A stretch of 64,000 nucleotides of DNA, from contig CAVVMV010000004.1 in assembly GCA_963749485.1 (NCBI GenBank), forward strand, positions 124,001-188,000, written 5' to 3'. Below are positions 9,583-19,605 of this stretch, piece by piece. The position numbers and the translations under genes are program-made. Positions within the stretch are counted from its first letter, which is position 1; each line of letters begins with the position of its first letter. The notes below the pieces were generated by a model. It did no database searches. It saw only the letters and a program-made list of their open reading frames with translations, and had not been told where the DNA came from. Source of the stretch: JAZGGS01 sp963749485. GTDB taxonomy: Bacteria; Bacteroidota; Ignavibacteria; Ignavibacteriales; Ignavibacteriaceae.

Positions 9583-10288
9583 TCAGAAATTTCCTGTTAA
9601 CAAAGAAGCACACTTTGATCACTGCAGTTTCGCTTCGCAGCCGGTGATTGGATAAAACAAACCTGTTAGATGAATCGATCATTTCAATTTCCCCGTTCTC
9701 AAATCCTCCTTCAGGTCCGAATAAAAAATAGTATCTATTGGAAAGATTATTCTTAAAAATAAATTGATTTTCAGATCCTTGATCGAATAAAATTTTTATA
9801 CCATTATTATTTATTAAAGATTTTAGCGAAGCAGTTTCTACAACAGGCAAAAAGGCATGTAACGATTGTTTCATTGCAGAGAGAAGAATCTTATTAAACC
9901 TTTCAATATTTTTTACTTTGCCAATAGTTCTTTTAGATTCGAATAGAATGAAGTTGGTTATACCAAGCTCAACACATTTTTCAAGTGCATATTTTAGGCG
10001 ATCAGGATTTTTTAATTTCGGAATGCAAAAGAAAATATTCTTCAGTTCATTTTTATATGAAATTGTTTCTAAAATTTTCCCATATAAACTATTCTTTTCA
10101 ATTTTCTCAATCTTAGTTTGATAGATATTCCCTTCCCCATCGGTAATATAAATAACATCACTTATTGAGTTGCGCATAACTTTACAGCAATGTTTAAATT
10201 CATCATCACCAAGAGTTATGTAACCATCAATAACATTCTTTTGTTGTGTGTAATATAATTCTATGTCTGATAGCTGGAAATTTTTCAT
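9583..10288 (-). CDS. rsmE: 16S rRNA m3U1498 methyltransferase RsmE, 3' frameshift
   Basis: A SPOUT-fold methyltransferase that methylates U1498 of 16S rRNA using S-adenosylmethionine. Recognised features are the N-terminal PUA-like part (DEFKHCCKVMRNSISDVIYITDG with the HCxxVMR pattern), the central KNPDRLKYALEKCVELGI, and the C-terminal knot motifs FLFGPEGGFENGE and LRSETAVI. The last residues are in another frame because of a one-base gain near 9615. Restoring it gives ETAVIKCASLLTGNF and a stop at 9583-9585. Length (about 235) is normal. It lies 11 bases downstream of the Omp85 gene, probably co-transcribed. Confidence 0.9.
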
Positions 10289-10299
10289 AATCCTAAAAA

Positions 10300-11635
10300 T
10301 TAAAACGATGCTCCAAGATCAAATATCCATTCACTTTTACCATCTTCATTAAATGCCAACTCCAACCTCATTACAAAATATGGAAGGAACAAAACTGATA
10401 ATCCTCCCCCATAACCTGTATCAAAGTTTTTAATGGAGAGCGGTTCACCCTGCAGCCGCGTAGTACCGGTATCAACAAATAATTCTGAAATAAGAGCAAC
10501 CCTGTAAGAAAGAAGTGACTTTGGAAGAAGCGGGATGAAGTAAAGGTTTATGCGCGTCTCATCAATAATAGGGTAATTCAATTCAACAGAACCGGTGATT
10601 CTATCGTTACCTTCTCTTTCACTGCTATGAAAATATCCTCGTATTCTTTCTCCAAAACCCAGGTAAGAATAATCATAAAACGGAACAGTGCTGCCAGCCG
10701 TGTGGCGAATGGCAAACCGCCATTTAGCAGTTAGTTTGTTAAAGAATTTTCTGTATTCTCTAAAATCAAGATTGGCAACCCTGTAATTAATATTATTTAT
10801 ACCAAGACCTTTAAATTCATAATTAATAAATGCATAAATTCCGCTGGAAGGATAGTGCAGAAAGATCCCTTGTGTCGTAAGTGTAAAATGCACCAATCAT
10901 TACGGTTCTGTCAATCCTGCTATCAGAAGCATTAACACCTTTTATAAAGAATGGAGTTTCAACGTAATCAAAGCCGGTTTTTAAAGCAAAACGATGGTAT
11001 AACCCGAACCGCTTTCCGAAAGTAACCTGTCCAAAATAAATTTTTTGTTCAAAATTTTCACCACGAAGCTTTTCTGCAGCAGTGCTTTTATTAGTTGACT
11101 TACTAAATCCCAGGACGGTAAGAAGAAATAAGTCATGTTTATAAACAAGATTTGGATTTGTATAAGAAAAACTAAACGAGGGATCGTAACCGAGTGATAC
11201 TACACCTTTTAACTTTTCATTCCTGCCGCGAAAATTTTTAAGTGAAACAGCAATTCCGTATGATATTTTTTCCCAGTCTTTATCCCTTAATGACAAAAAG
11301 GGAATGGGATATATATACCAGCTTTCTTCAACTTCGATGATTAATATATTTTTTTCTTCAACTTTAAAAGGTTTAAGTCTTACTTCATTAAAAATATCAA
11401 GACTGTAAATCCTTTCCCTGTTAAACGATGCAAGTTCGGGATTTAATGTGTCCCCTATCCCGAATGTAAGTTCTCTAAGGATAATAATTTCTTCTGTTAA
11501 TTCGTTACCGGCAATCTTAATAGAATCTATTGCTACAGAGTAATTTCCCTCATAGTACAATGTATCTTCCTGCTGTGCGATTACTGGAAGATAAATTATT
11601 ATAATTAAAAAAAATATTTTTAATGTATTGCTCAT
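10300..11635 (-). CDS. Omp85-family outer-membrane protein, one frameshift
   Basis: A BamA/TamA-like outer-membrane protein of about 445 residues. A signal peptide (MSNTLKIFFLIIIIYLPVIAQQ) is followed by one POTRA-like domain (SVAIDSIKIAGNELTEEIIILREL, residues about 30-110). A 16-strand type barrel follows, including the family signature YDTRD...YPSSGIYAF and the GFGERIRGY strand, and it ends in an aromatic strand closing with Phe. The frame shifts by one base near 10880, exactly within YDTRD-L-YPSSG. A single POTRA makes it shorter than BamA, so it is more likely a TamA/patatin-type or specialised Omp85 protein than the essential BamA. A TGGCACG element lies 30-50 bases upstream of its ATG on the same strand. 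Confidence 0.8.
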
Positions 11636-11779
11636 TTACCAATCTAAAAGTTGAACATATTTTCAATGGCTAACAATCGTGCCATTTACATTTTCAAAAA
11701 GAATAATGCTATTTATAAATGATGGTCAGGATAGAAGTAAAATACTCCCATCACGGATTTATTGAACGGTTTTATTTAC

Positions 11780-14677
11780 TTACTCAGCCGGTTCATCAGC
11801 ATATTCACTTACAGGAAGACATGCACAAACCAAATTTCTGTCACCGTAAGCGCTGTCTACTCTACCTACAGACGGCCAGAATTTATTTTCCCTGGTGTAT
11901 GGAAGCGGGTAAGCAGCTTTTTCCCTGGAATATGAATGATTCCAATCATCTGTAATAACAGATTGTAATGTGTGCGGTGCATTTTTAAGTACATTATCAT
12001 CGGCATCTGCTTTACCTTCTTCAATTTCCTTTATTTCATTCCGGATAGAGATAAGTGCAGCGCAATACCTATCAATTTCTGATTTTGATTCGCTTTCAGT
12101 TGGCTCAATCATCAAAGTGCCGGCAACCGGGAAGGAAACAGTTGGTGCATGAAATCCATAATCCATTAATCTTTTTGCAATATCTTCTACTTCAACATTA
12201 GCAGTCTGTTTAAATTCTCTCATATCAAAAATCAACTCGTGGGCAACCCTGCCACTAATACTTGTGTAAAGCACTTTATACACTGAACTTAGTTTTGCCA
12301 TCATATAATTAGCACTAACAATTGCAGCTTTTGATGCATCGGTTAATCCTTTTGAACCCATTAGTTTTATGTAAGCATATGAAATTAAGAGAACATCTGC
12401 ACTTCCCCAGGGAGCCGATGATACTGCTGTAATTGATTTTTCTGTACCAATATTAACAACAGGATTTCCTGGTAAAAAAGGTACTAAATGTTTTGCTACA
12501 GCGATTGGTCCTACACCGGGTCCACCGCCGCCATGAGGAATACAAAAAGTTTTGTGAAGATTAAGATGACAGACATCTGCACCGATTATTGCCGGACTGG
12601 TTAATCCAACCTGGGCATTCATATTTGCTCCATCCATATAAACCTGTCCACCGTACTTGTGAACAGTTTCACAAATCTCCAAAACATTTTCTTCAAACAC
12701 ACCATGAGTTGAAGGGTAAGTTATCATAAGTGCAGCAAGTTCATTTTTGTTTGCTATAGCTTTCTCTTTAAGATCATTTATATCGATATTACCATTTACA
12801 TCACACTTTACTACAATCACTTTCATTCCTGCCATAACTGCGCTTGCAGGATTAGTTCCATGTGCGGATGAAGGAATTAAAACAATATTTCTTCCCCCTT
12901 CTCCTTTACTTCTAAGATATTCCTTTATTACCATCAATCCTGCAAACTCACCCTGTGCACCTGAATTTGGCTGAAGAGAAACTGCAGATAGTCCTGTAAT
13001 TTCTGCAAGATCTGCTTCAAGTTCTTTAAAAATTTGTTTATAGCCCATTGTCTGATTTTCAGGAGCGAAAGGATGAATATCACAAAACTCAGACCATGTA
13101 ATTCCCAGCATTTCAGTTGCAGCATTTAATTTCATTGTACAGGAACCTAAAGGAGTCATCGAATGTGCAAGTGAAAGGTCCCGGTTCTCCAACATCTTCA
13201 TATACCTGAGTAATTCAGTTTCAGAATGGTAAGAATTAAAAACAGGATGTGTTAAATAATTACTTTCCCGTTTCATAAAATCAAAATCATTATTATCAGC
13301 ATCAACAATTAATTGGCTTATTAAATTATCATCAACAGTTTTTCCGGCAGCGGATGCAAATATTCCAATTAGTTCTTCTAAATCACTTCCTTCAGTTGCT
13401 TCATTAATAGTCACCCCTATTTTATCAGAATCGATATACCTGAGATTAATCATTTTACTTAGTGAATCAGCTTTAATTTTTGTAACAATTGCTTCATCTG
13501 TTTTAATAAGAAGAGTATCGAAATAATTTTTATTAACCTGCTTGTAACCTAATTTTTTTAATGCAAGATCAAGGATACAGGTAAAATTTCTAATTCGCTC
13601 GGCAATAGATTTTAAACCTTTTGGTCCATGATAAACTGCATACATACCTGCCATTATTGCAAGAAGAGCCTGCGCAGTGCATATATTACTGGTTGCTTTA
13701 TCCCGCCGGATATGCTGCTCCCTGGTCTGCAAAGCCATTCGGTAAGCTTTATTTCCCTGCGCATCAACTGAAACTCCAATAATCCTACCGGGAATATTTC
13801 TTTTATACTTTTCTTTTGTTGCAAAGTATGCTGCGTGTGGTCCACCGTAACCCATCGGTATTCCAAAGCGCTGTGAACTGCCAACAACGGCATCAGCTCC
13901 AAATTCACCAGGAGCTTTAAATAGTAACAAGCTAAGCAGATCAGCAGCAACAGTTTTAAATATATTTTTTGAATCAGCTTTATTAAAAAGAGAAGAATAA
14001 TCCCTTATCTCTCCGTTGCCTGCAGGATATTGCACAAGAAGACCAAACATATTATCGGTTAATTCAATCGTAAGAGGATTTCCAATTACAAGTTCAATTC
14101 CTAAAGGATTAGCTCTTGTTTTCAATACATCAAGCGTTTGCGGATAGCACTCATCTGAAACAAAAAATTGATTTGCTTCTTTTTTATCACGCGGACGAAG
14201 TGAATAAAACATTGACATTGCTTCAGCGGCAGCTGTGCCTTCATCTAATAATGAAGCATTGGCTAAATCCATTGCAGTAAGATCAGAGATAAGAGTTTGA
14301 AAATTTAACAAAGCTTCAAGTCTTCCCTGCGCAATCTCTGCCTGGTAAGGAGTGTACTGTGTATACCAACCCGGATTTTCTAATATGTTCCTTTGAATAA
14401 CCGAAGGCAGTATCACCGGGTTATATCCCATCCCGATATAAGATTTAAATACTTTGTTCTTCGAAGCAGTTTTCTTCAATTGCCTTATAAACTGATGTTC
14501 GCTCAAAGCGGGATTAATTTTTAATTTTTTATCTAATCTTATATTGGCTGGTATTGTTTCGTCGATTAATGCATCAATACTTTCTGCACCGCATTCTGCT
14601 CGCATTTGTTCTAAATCTTTATTGCGCGGACCAATATGCCTGTTAACAAACTCGTCGGGGTGTATTTTTGTTTTCAT
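11780..14677 (-). CDS. gcvP: Glycine dehydrogenase (decarboxylating), P-protein
   Basis: A complete 965-residue P-protein of the glycine cleavage system, which decarboxylates glycine with pyridoxal phosphate and passes the aminomethyl group to H-protein lipoate. Both homologous halves are present: IGMGYNPVILPSVIQRNILE and YTPYQAEIAQGRLEALLNFQT at the N-terminal half; MTPLGSCTMKLNA and CHLNLHKTFCIPHGGGGPG, with the PLP lysine in LHKT, in the second half. This is the fused bacterial/eukaryotic form, not the two-subunit form. No frameshift occurs over 2.9 kb, a useful contrast with its neighbours. Gaps of about 145 bases on both sides suggest it is a single transcription unit. No glycine riboswitch was seen upstream. 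Confidence 0.97.
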   Translation of the reverse strand: MKTKIHPDEFVNRHIGPRNKDLEQMRAECGAESIDALIDETIPANIRLDKKLKINPALSEHQFIRQLKKTASKNKVFKSYIGMGYNPVILPSVIQRNILENPGWYTQYTPYQAEIAQGRLEALLNFQTLISDLTAMDLANASLLDEGTAAAEAMSMFYSLRPRDKKEANQFFVSDECYPQTLDVLKTRANPLGIELVIGNPLTIELTDNMFGLLVQYPAGNGEIRDYSSLFNKADSKNIFKTVAADLLSLLLFKAPGEFGADAVVGSSQRFGIPMGYGGPHAAYFATKEKYKRNIPGRIIGVSVDAQGNKAYRMALQTREQHIRRDKATSNICTAQALLAIMAGMYAVYHGPKGLKSIAERIRNFTCILDLALKKLGYKQVNKNYFDTLLIKTDEAIVTKIKADSLSKMINLRYIDSDKIGVTINEATEGSDLEELIGIFASAAGKTVDDNLISQLIVDADNNDFDFMKRESNYLTHPVFNSYHSETELLRYMKMLENRDLSLAHSMTPLGSCTMKLNAATEMLGITWSEFCDIHPFAPENQTMGYKQIFKELEADLAEITGLSAVSLQPNSGAQGEFAGLMVIKEYLRSKGEGGRNIVLIPSSAHGTNPASAVMAGMKVIVVKCDVNGNIDINDLKEKAIANKNELAALMITYPSTHGVFEENVLEICETVHKYGGQVYMDGANMNAQVGLTSPAIIGADVCHLNLHKTFCIPHGGGGPGVGPIAVAKHLVPFLPGNPVVNIGTEKSITAVSSAPWGSADVLLISYAYIKLMGSKGLTDASKAAIVSANYMMAKLSSVYKVLYTSISGRVAHELIFDMREFKQTANVEVEDIAKRLMDYGFHAPTVSFPVAGTLMIEPTESESKSEIDRYCAALISIRNEIKEIEEGKADADDNVLKNAPHTLQSVITDDWNHSYSREKAAYPLPYTRENKFWPSVGRVDSAYGDRNLVCACLPVSEYADEPAE

Positions 14678-14822
14678 TTATTCTTTCAATAAAATTAATC
14701 TTACTACCAAATTAAATCGGTTCATTTACTAATAGTGAAAAATTTAATTGTCAAATTTAATTAATTATTCAAAACTTATTCGTGCGGTAGGTTATTTTTA
14801 AGGTGGAAATATTCTTCTCTAA

Positions 14823-15614
14823 TTAATCAGAATTGACATTTATTGAACGGATTTTCTTTAAAGCGATCTTAGCAGCATTCTGCTCAGCGACCTTTTTGTT
14901 TTTCCCTTCACCTACACCTAACGTTTTAATGCCAATAAGAACTTCTACAGTAAATATTGTATCGTGCTGAGGTCCTTCTTCCTTAAGCACACGGTAGGTA
15001 GGCGCTTTTAGTTTACAACCCTGGGCATATTCTAAAAGCTGGCTTTTATAGTTTTCATCTATAAGGTATTCACCATCACTCACTATCGGTTTAACCAGGA
15101 ATTTAATTACAAACTTTGTACATGCTTTCATCCCTCTGTCTAAATAGATAGCTCCAATTAATGCTTCAACAGCGTCTGACACAATTGATTTGGAATTGTT
15201 AACCAGGGATTTCGATAAATTTCTTCCAACAAGAATAAAACTGTCCAGTTTAATTCTTTCTCCAACATCACCTAATGTGTTACGGTTAACAATTTTAGCC
15301 CTAACTTTTGTAAGAAAACCTTCTTCTTCGTAGGGAAATTTATTAAAAAGATAATCCGCAACAATCAAATTTAGGATGGCATCGCCTAAAAACTCCAGTC
15401 GCTCATTAGAAACCTCAAAGTCATCATTCTGTTCAAGGAAGGATCTGTGCACAAGTGCCTGAAGATAGTGGGATTTATCAATAATCGGCTCACCGATTAT
15501 ATTTTCCAGTTCTCTGAATTTTTCAGGTGTAAATTTTTCCTTTATAGGGTCTGCAACAACTGGTGTGAATTTAAGTTTAATTTTCTTGAACAGTCTGGAA
15601 AAAATGTCAGCCAA
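14823..15614 (-). CDS. rnc: Ribonuclease III
   Basis: A 263-residue RNase III that cleaves double-stranded RNA in rRNA and mRNA processing. The signature NERLEFLGDAILNLIVADYLF holds the metal-binding acidic residues, with a second acidic site in SDAVEALIGAIYLDRG. A C-terminal double-stranded RNA-binding domain follows (YKSQLLEYAQG...GEGKNKKVAEQNAAKIAL). An N-terminal extension of about 30 residues precedes the nuclease domain. It is the last gene of the fab operon, two bases after fabF, an arrangement common in Bacteroidota and relatives. Confidence 0.95.
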   Translation of the reverse strand: MADIFSRLFKKIKLKFTPVVADPIKEKFTPEKFRELENIIGEPIIDKSHYLQALVHRSFLEQNDDFEVSNERLEFLGDAILNLIVADYLFNKFPYEEEGFLTKVRAKIVNRNTLGDVGERIKLDSFILVGRNLSKSLVNNSKSIVSDAVEALIGAIYLDRGMKACTKFVIKFLVKPIVSDGEYLIDENYKSQLLEYAQGCKLKAPTYRVLKEEGPQHDTIFTVEVLIGIKTLGVGEGKNKKVAEQNAAKIALKKIRSINVNSD

Positions 15615-15616
15615 AG

Positions 15617-16864
15617 CTATCTCTTAAAACTTTTAAAAAGAATTGAAGCATTGTGTCCGCCAAATCCAAAAGTATTACTAATAGCGTAATCAATCTCTTT
15701 TTTAGTAACTTTATTAGCACTGTAATTGAGGTCGCATTCCGGATCGGGATTGGTTAAGTTGATGGTAGGTGGAATAGTATTATGTTCTAAAGCAAGTATG
15801 GTTGCTATTGCCTCAATAGCGCCGGCTGCTCCAAGCAGGTGCCCTGTCATCGATTTTGTTGATGATATAACCATCTCATAAGCGTGGTCACCAAAAACTG
15901 TTTTGAAGGCTTTAGTTTCATTCAGATCATTAAGCGGGGTAGATGTTCCATGAGCATTTATATACCCAATTTTTTCAGGTGATACATCGGCATCTCTCAG
16001 CGCTTCTCGCATCGATCTAACTGCACCTTCTCCATTAGGCGCAGGTGCTGTAATATGATGCGCATCGGCGGTTAAACCAATACCTCCAATTTCAGCGTAG
16101 ATTTTTGCACCCCTTTTCATCGCGTGTTCATATTCTTCGAGTATCAATGAACCTGCTCCTTCCGCCATAACAAAACCGTTCCTGTCAGCATCAAATGGTC
16201 TGGAAGCTTCTTTGTACCTATCGTTCCAGGTTGATATTGCCCTCATAGCGTTAAAACCAGCCATGGCAACTTCTGTGACAGCAGCTTCTGATCCACCACA
16301 AACCATCAGGTCAGCACTTCCTCTCTGAATTAAAAAGAATGCGTCGGAAATTGCGTGTGAAGATGTTGCACAAGCAGAGGTAGTTGCGTAGTTAGGTCCT
16401 TTCAATCCAAACTTAATTGAAATTTGCCCGGCGGCAATATCTGATATCATCATTGGTACAAAGAAGGGACTAATTTTGTGGGGATCTTTGCTTTCGAAGT
16501 ATTTCCAGTGTTGGTCTTGAAGGGTTTGCATTCCGCCAATTCCACTGCCATAGATAACACCAAAGCGTTCCAGAGAAATTTTATCCAGCTGCAATCCTGA
16601 ATGTTCTATAGCCATCATTGAGGCTACAAGAGCATATTGAGCAAAAACATCAAGTCGTCTAATAGATTTTCGGTCTAAGTAGTCTTCAGCATGAAAATCA
16701 TCAACTTGTGCAGCAAATTTAGTGTCGAAGTTCGAAGTATCGAACCGCGTAATTAATTCAGCACCACTTTTGCCTTCAAGTAATCCATTCCAGAAGTTTT
16801 CAAGACCAATTCCAATAGGAGTGATAGCTCCCATTCCTGTTATAACAACTCTTCGTTTACTCAT
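15617..16864 (-). CDS. fabF: Beta-ketoacyl-ACP synthase II
   Basis: The 415-residue condensing enzyme that elongates acyl-ACP with malonyl-ACP. The Cys-His-His triad is visible: TSACATSSHA (nucleophile Cys), NAHGTSTPLND, and STKSMTGHLLGAAGA. The start is the ATG at 16864 (MSKRRVVITGMGAITPIG); ten extra upstream residues in the open frame are not typical of the family. It stands between acpP and rnc in the canonical fab operon. Confidence 0.97.
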   Translation of the reverse strand: MSKRRVVITGMGAITPIGIGLENFWNGLLEGKSGAELITRFDTSNFDTKFAAQVDDFHAEDYLDRKSIRRLDVFAQYALVASMMAIEHSGLQLDKISLERFGVIYGSGIGGMQTLQDQHWKYFESKDPHKISPFFVPMMISDIAAGQISIKFGLKGPNYATTSACATSSHAISDAFFLIQRGSADLMVCGGSEAAVTEVAMAGFNAMRAISTWNDRYKEASRPFDADRNGFVMAEGAGSLILEEYEHAMKRGAKIYAEIGGIGLTADAHHITAPAPNGEGAVRSMREALRDADVSPEKIGYINAHGTSTPLNDLNETKAFKTVFGDHAYEMVISSTKSMTGHLLGAAGAIEAIATILALEHNTIPPTINLTNPDPECDLNYSANKVTKKEIDYAISNTFGFGGHNASILFKSFKR

Positions 16865-16944
16865 AAGTTTCTCCAAAAGCAGCAATTGGAGCAATCAGCA
16901 AAATAATGACTGGATCAGAAAAGTAAAATTCCCTGACCCGCATC

Positions 16945-17178
16945 TTAGCCAACTTTTTCCTGTAAATATTTAATAGCGTCTCCAACTGTGCCAATTTTTT
17001 CAGCATCTTCATCAGGAATAGAAATCTGAAAGGCACTTTCAAAACCCATCACTAATTCAACTATATCTAAAGAATCAGCTCCAAGGTCATTTGTAAAAGA
17101 TGCTTCGGGAGTAATTTGAGAATCCTCAACTCCAAGTTTGTCCACAATTATTTCTTTTACTTTTGCTGCAACGTCCAT
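16945..17178 (-). CDS. acpP: Acyl carrier protein
   Basis: A 77-residue acidic carrier protein holding growing fatty acids on a 4'-phosphopantetheine arm. The attachment serine is in NDLGADSLDIVELVM. Sequence and length are standard for the family. A good ribosome site (AGGAGAT) precedes the ATG. It lies between fabG and fabF. Confidence 0.97.
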   Translation of the reverse strand: MDVAAKVKEIIVDKLGVEDSQITPEASFTNDLGADSLDIVELVMGFESAFQISIPDEDAEKIGTVGDAIKYLQEKVG

Positions 17179-17277
17179 TTTTATCTCCTGTTATTTTTAA
17201 GGAAGTTTATGTTAGTTAAATTCAATTTTTTATTTAGATTGTTCTAAATTTAACAAAAATGAGATTTATTAAACAAA

Positions 17278-18033
17278 TTACATTGTCATTCCGCCATCAA
17301 TAGCAATTACCTGTCCGGTAATATAATCAGCCATTGGGCTGCATAAAAATGCAACAACCTGCGCAATATCTTTAGGTAAACCCATCCTGCCAAGTGGAAT
17401 TACTTTTAAAAGCGGTTCTTTTTGTGCATCGGTTAATTTATCAGTCATAGCAGTTTGAATAAAACCCGGAGCCACAGCGTTAACATTTATATTACGCGAA
17501 GCAAGCTCTTTAGCCATAGCTTTGGTAAAACCAATTACCCCGGCTTTGGAAGCCACATAGTTAGATTGCCCTGCATTTCCAATTAAACCAACAACAGAGG
17601 CAATATTTACAATTTTGCCGGAGCGTTGTTTTATCATAGGTTTAATTGCCGCTTTTGTATAATTAAACACACTTTTAAGGTTGGCATTTATCACATCATC
17701 AAATTCTTTTTCGCTCATTCTTAAAAGAAGATTATCGCGGGTAATTCCTGCATTATTTATTAAGATGTCTACGCCACCAAGTTTTTCAACCGCAGCATCA
17801 ATTGTTGCCTGGGCATCTTCCAATGATGAAGCATCTGCTTTAAAAGCGTGAATTTTTGTATCCGAATTACCAATCTCCTTTTGGATTTCGGCAGCACACT
17901 CTTCCGGAGTATTAACAAATGCTATATCAGTTAACAGAATACCTGAACATTTTTCTGCAGCAAGCTGAGTAACAATTGCTCTGCCGATTCCCCTTGAGCC
18001 CCCTGTTACTATAGCTTTTTTATTTGCCAGCAT
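17278..18033 (-). CDS. fabG: 3-oxoacyl-ACP reductase
   Basis: A 251-residue short-chain dehydrogenase/reductase that reduces 3-oxoacyl-ACP with NADPH. It has the TGGSRGIGRAI cofactor loop, NNAGITRDN, and the catalytic Ser-Tyr-Lys (IASVVGLIGNAGQSNYVASKAG). It ends in the typical GQVIAIDGGMTM. Its start overlaps the end of the upstream DUF3109 gene by 14 bases, suggesting translational coupling. Confidence 0.96.
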   Translation of the reverse strand: MLANKKAIVTGGSRGIGRAIVTQLAAEKCSGILLTDIAFVNTPEECAAEIQKEIGNSDTKIHAFKADASSLEDAQATIDAAVEKLGGVDILINNAGITRDNLLLRMSEKEFDDVINANLKSVFNYTKAAIKPMIKQRSGKIVNIASVVGLIGNAGQSNYVASKAGVIGFTKAMAKELASRNINVNAVAPGFIQTAMTDKLTDAQKEPLLKVIPLGRMGLPKDIAQVVAFLCSPMADYITGQVIAIDGGMTM

Positions 18034-18640
18034 CCTGTTTTTCTCCTACCTGAATTTCTGTTAAATATTCATCCCTGTATTTTTCCAATTCAGCAAAATC
18101 GTTTTCACCCAAAAAATAGAGTAATTCTTCCTTGCAGGCATCAAAAATACTCTCGGTGTTTTCTGGTTCAACGTTACAAGTTTTTAACCTGTCAATATGC
18201 TCATCATCTATTGTTAAAGCGCCCTCGTAAATTGTAAGCGGAAACAATATACAATATAAGGGTTTATATTTCCACTTGTGCTCATTTTCTAATATTGCAA
18301 GTTTTTGTAAGGCACACAATCCTTCTTTATCTAAAAGGGTACACTTACCATTTATAACTTCAGTTCCAACAGCTACACCTGATTCAAAATCTTCATCTTC
18401 TTCAGGCGGCTCAAACCATTTGGTTAAATCTTTACTTTGTGTTTCATCAAAAAACGGAAGAATTTTATCTTTAATTTCAAGTATAGTATCGTGTTCCTTT
18501 AAATCTGTATAAACGCCATAATAACAGCACTCTCCGCTGCACTTACAACTAAATTTATACGTAAAGATTTTCGGATCAATAAAAAGTCCATTAACCTTCT
18601 TTGTAAAATTTTTAGTGAATTCGTTTTTTTCTTCTGCCAT
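18020..18640 (-). CDS. DUF3109-family cysteine-rich protein
   Basis: A 206-residue cytoplasmic protein of unknown function. Cysteines cluster in FSCKCSGECCYYGVY (residues about 30-45) and in GKCTLLDKEGLCALQ, YCILFPLTIYEG and LKTCN. The pattern resembles the Fe-S/zinc-binding YkgJ-like and DUF3109 proteins. Its ATG overlaps the fabD stop (TAATG) and its 3' end overlaps fabG by 14 bases, so all three are translationally coupled. That placement hints at a role tied to fatty-acid synthesis or its redox state, but no function can be stated. Confidence 0.8.
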   Translation of the reverse strand: MAEEKNEFTKNFTKKVNGLFIDPKIFTYKFSCKCSGECCYYGVYTDLKEHDTILEIKDKILPFFDETQSKDLTKWFEPPEEDEDFESGVAVGTEVINGKCTLLDKEGLCALQKLAILENEHKWKYKPLYCILFPLTIYEGALTIDDEHIDRLKTCNVEPENTESIFDACKEELLYFLGENDFAELEKYRDEYLTEIQVGEKQDAGK

Positions 18641-19555
18641 TAAAGGTATTTCTCCACATCAGTAAATTTATCAATTCCGTATCTTTTCACATCCGGGTTG
18701 ATTCTTTTTAACAATCCTTGCAGTACATTACCGGGACCAATTTCATAAAACTCATCAATGCCATCATTAATCATGTTGATTAATTGTTTCTTCCCACCTA
18801 ACTGGAGCAGTTACCTGTTCGAATAACAATTTTTTAATTTCTTCACTTGAGTTAACAGGTTTAGCAGAAACGTTTGCATAAACAGGAATTTTAGCATCAT
18901 TAATTTTTGAATTATCAAGCGCAGTTAAAAGCTTACTTTTAGCAGATTCCATTAAAGGTGAATGAAACGCTGCGCTTACTACAAGTTCCTTTACAACTTT
19001 TGCTCCAGCTGTTTTACAAAGTTCCATCCCTTTTTTTACACCTGGAACAGAACCGGAAATAACTATCTGTCCTGGTGAATTAAAATTTGCACATTGTACA
19101 ATTCCTTCTGCAGATGCCTCGCTGCAAAGATCTGTAACAGTTGCAGGTTGTAAACCTATGATAGCAGCCATGGTACCCGGATTTTGTACACCAGCTTCCT
19201 GCATTGCTACGCCCCTTGCCCTAACAAGTTTAACAGCATCATCAAGTTGAATAGCTCCTGCAGCAACAAGTGCTGAATATTCGCCTAAAGAATGTCCAGC
19301 AACAGCATCCGCATCTAATTTATTGATGATGGATGATATAACAACACTATGCAGAAAAATTGCTGGCTGAGTGTACTCAGTTTGCTTAAGTTCTTCAACA
19401 GGTCCGTTGAACATAATTTGCGAAAGAGTAAAACCGAGAGTATTATCTGCTTCATTAATAATATCTTTGGCAACTGCAAAATTATCAAACAGATCTTTTG
19501 CCATACCAACATATTGCGAACCCTGACCCGGGAATAGAAAAGCTCTTTTACTCAT
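18640..19555 (-). CDS. fabD: Malonyl-CoA:ACP transacylase, one frameshift
   Basis: Transfers malonyl from CoA to ACP. Motifs: FLFPGQGSQYVGMAKDL, the nucleophile serine in VAGHSLGEYSALVAAG, and the catalytic His in AAFHSPLM. A one-base gain near 18775 ends the open frame early. In the next frame the family-typical C-terminus follows (FYEIGPGNVLQGLLKRI) and stops at 18640, where TAATG overlaps the DUF3109 start. Restored length is about 305 residues, normal for FabD. Confidence 0.93.
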
Positions 19556-19605
19556 TTTATAGTTTAAATATTAACCAGACTATTTTCATGAAATTAATGC
19601 TATTC

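Noticed and set aside
10300..11635. Calling the Omp85 protein BamA
   Set aside because: Only one POTRA-like domain and a total of about 445 residues are visible, whereas BamA has several POTRA domains.
14678..14822. Glycine riboswitch before gcvP
   Set aside because: The leader is AT-rich and lacks the paired GG-rich cores of that riboswitch.
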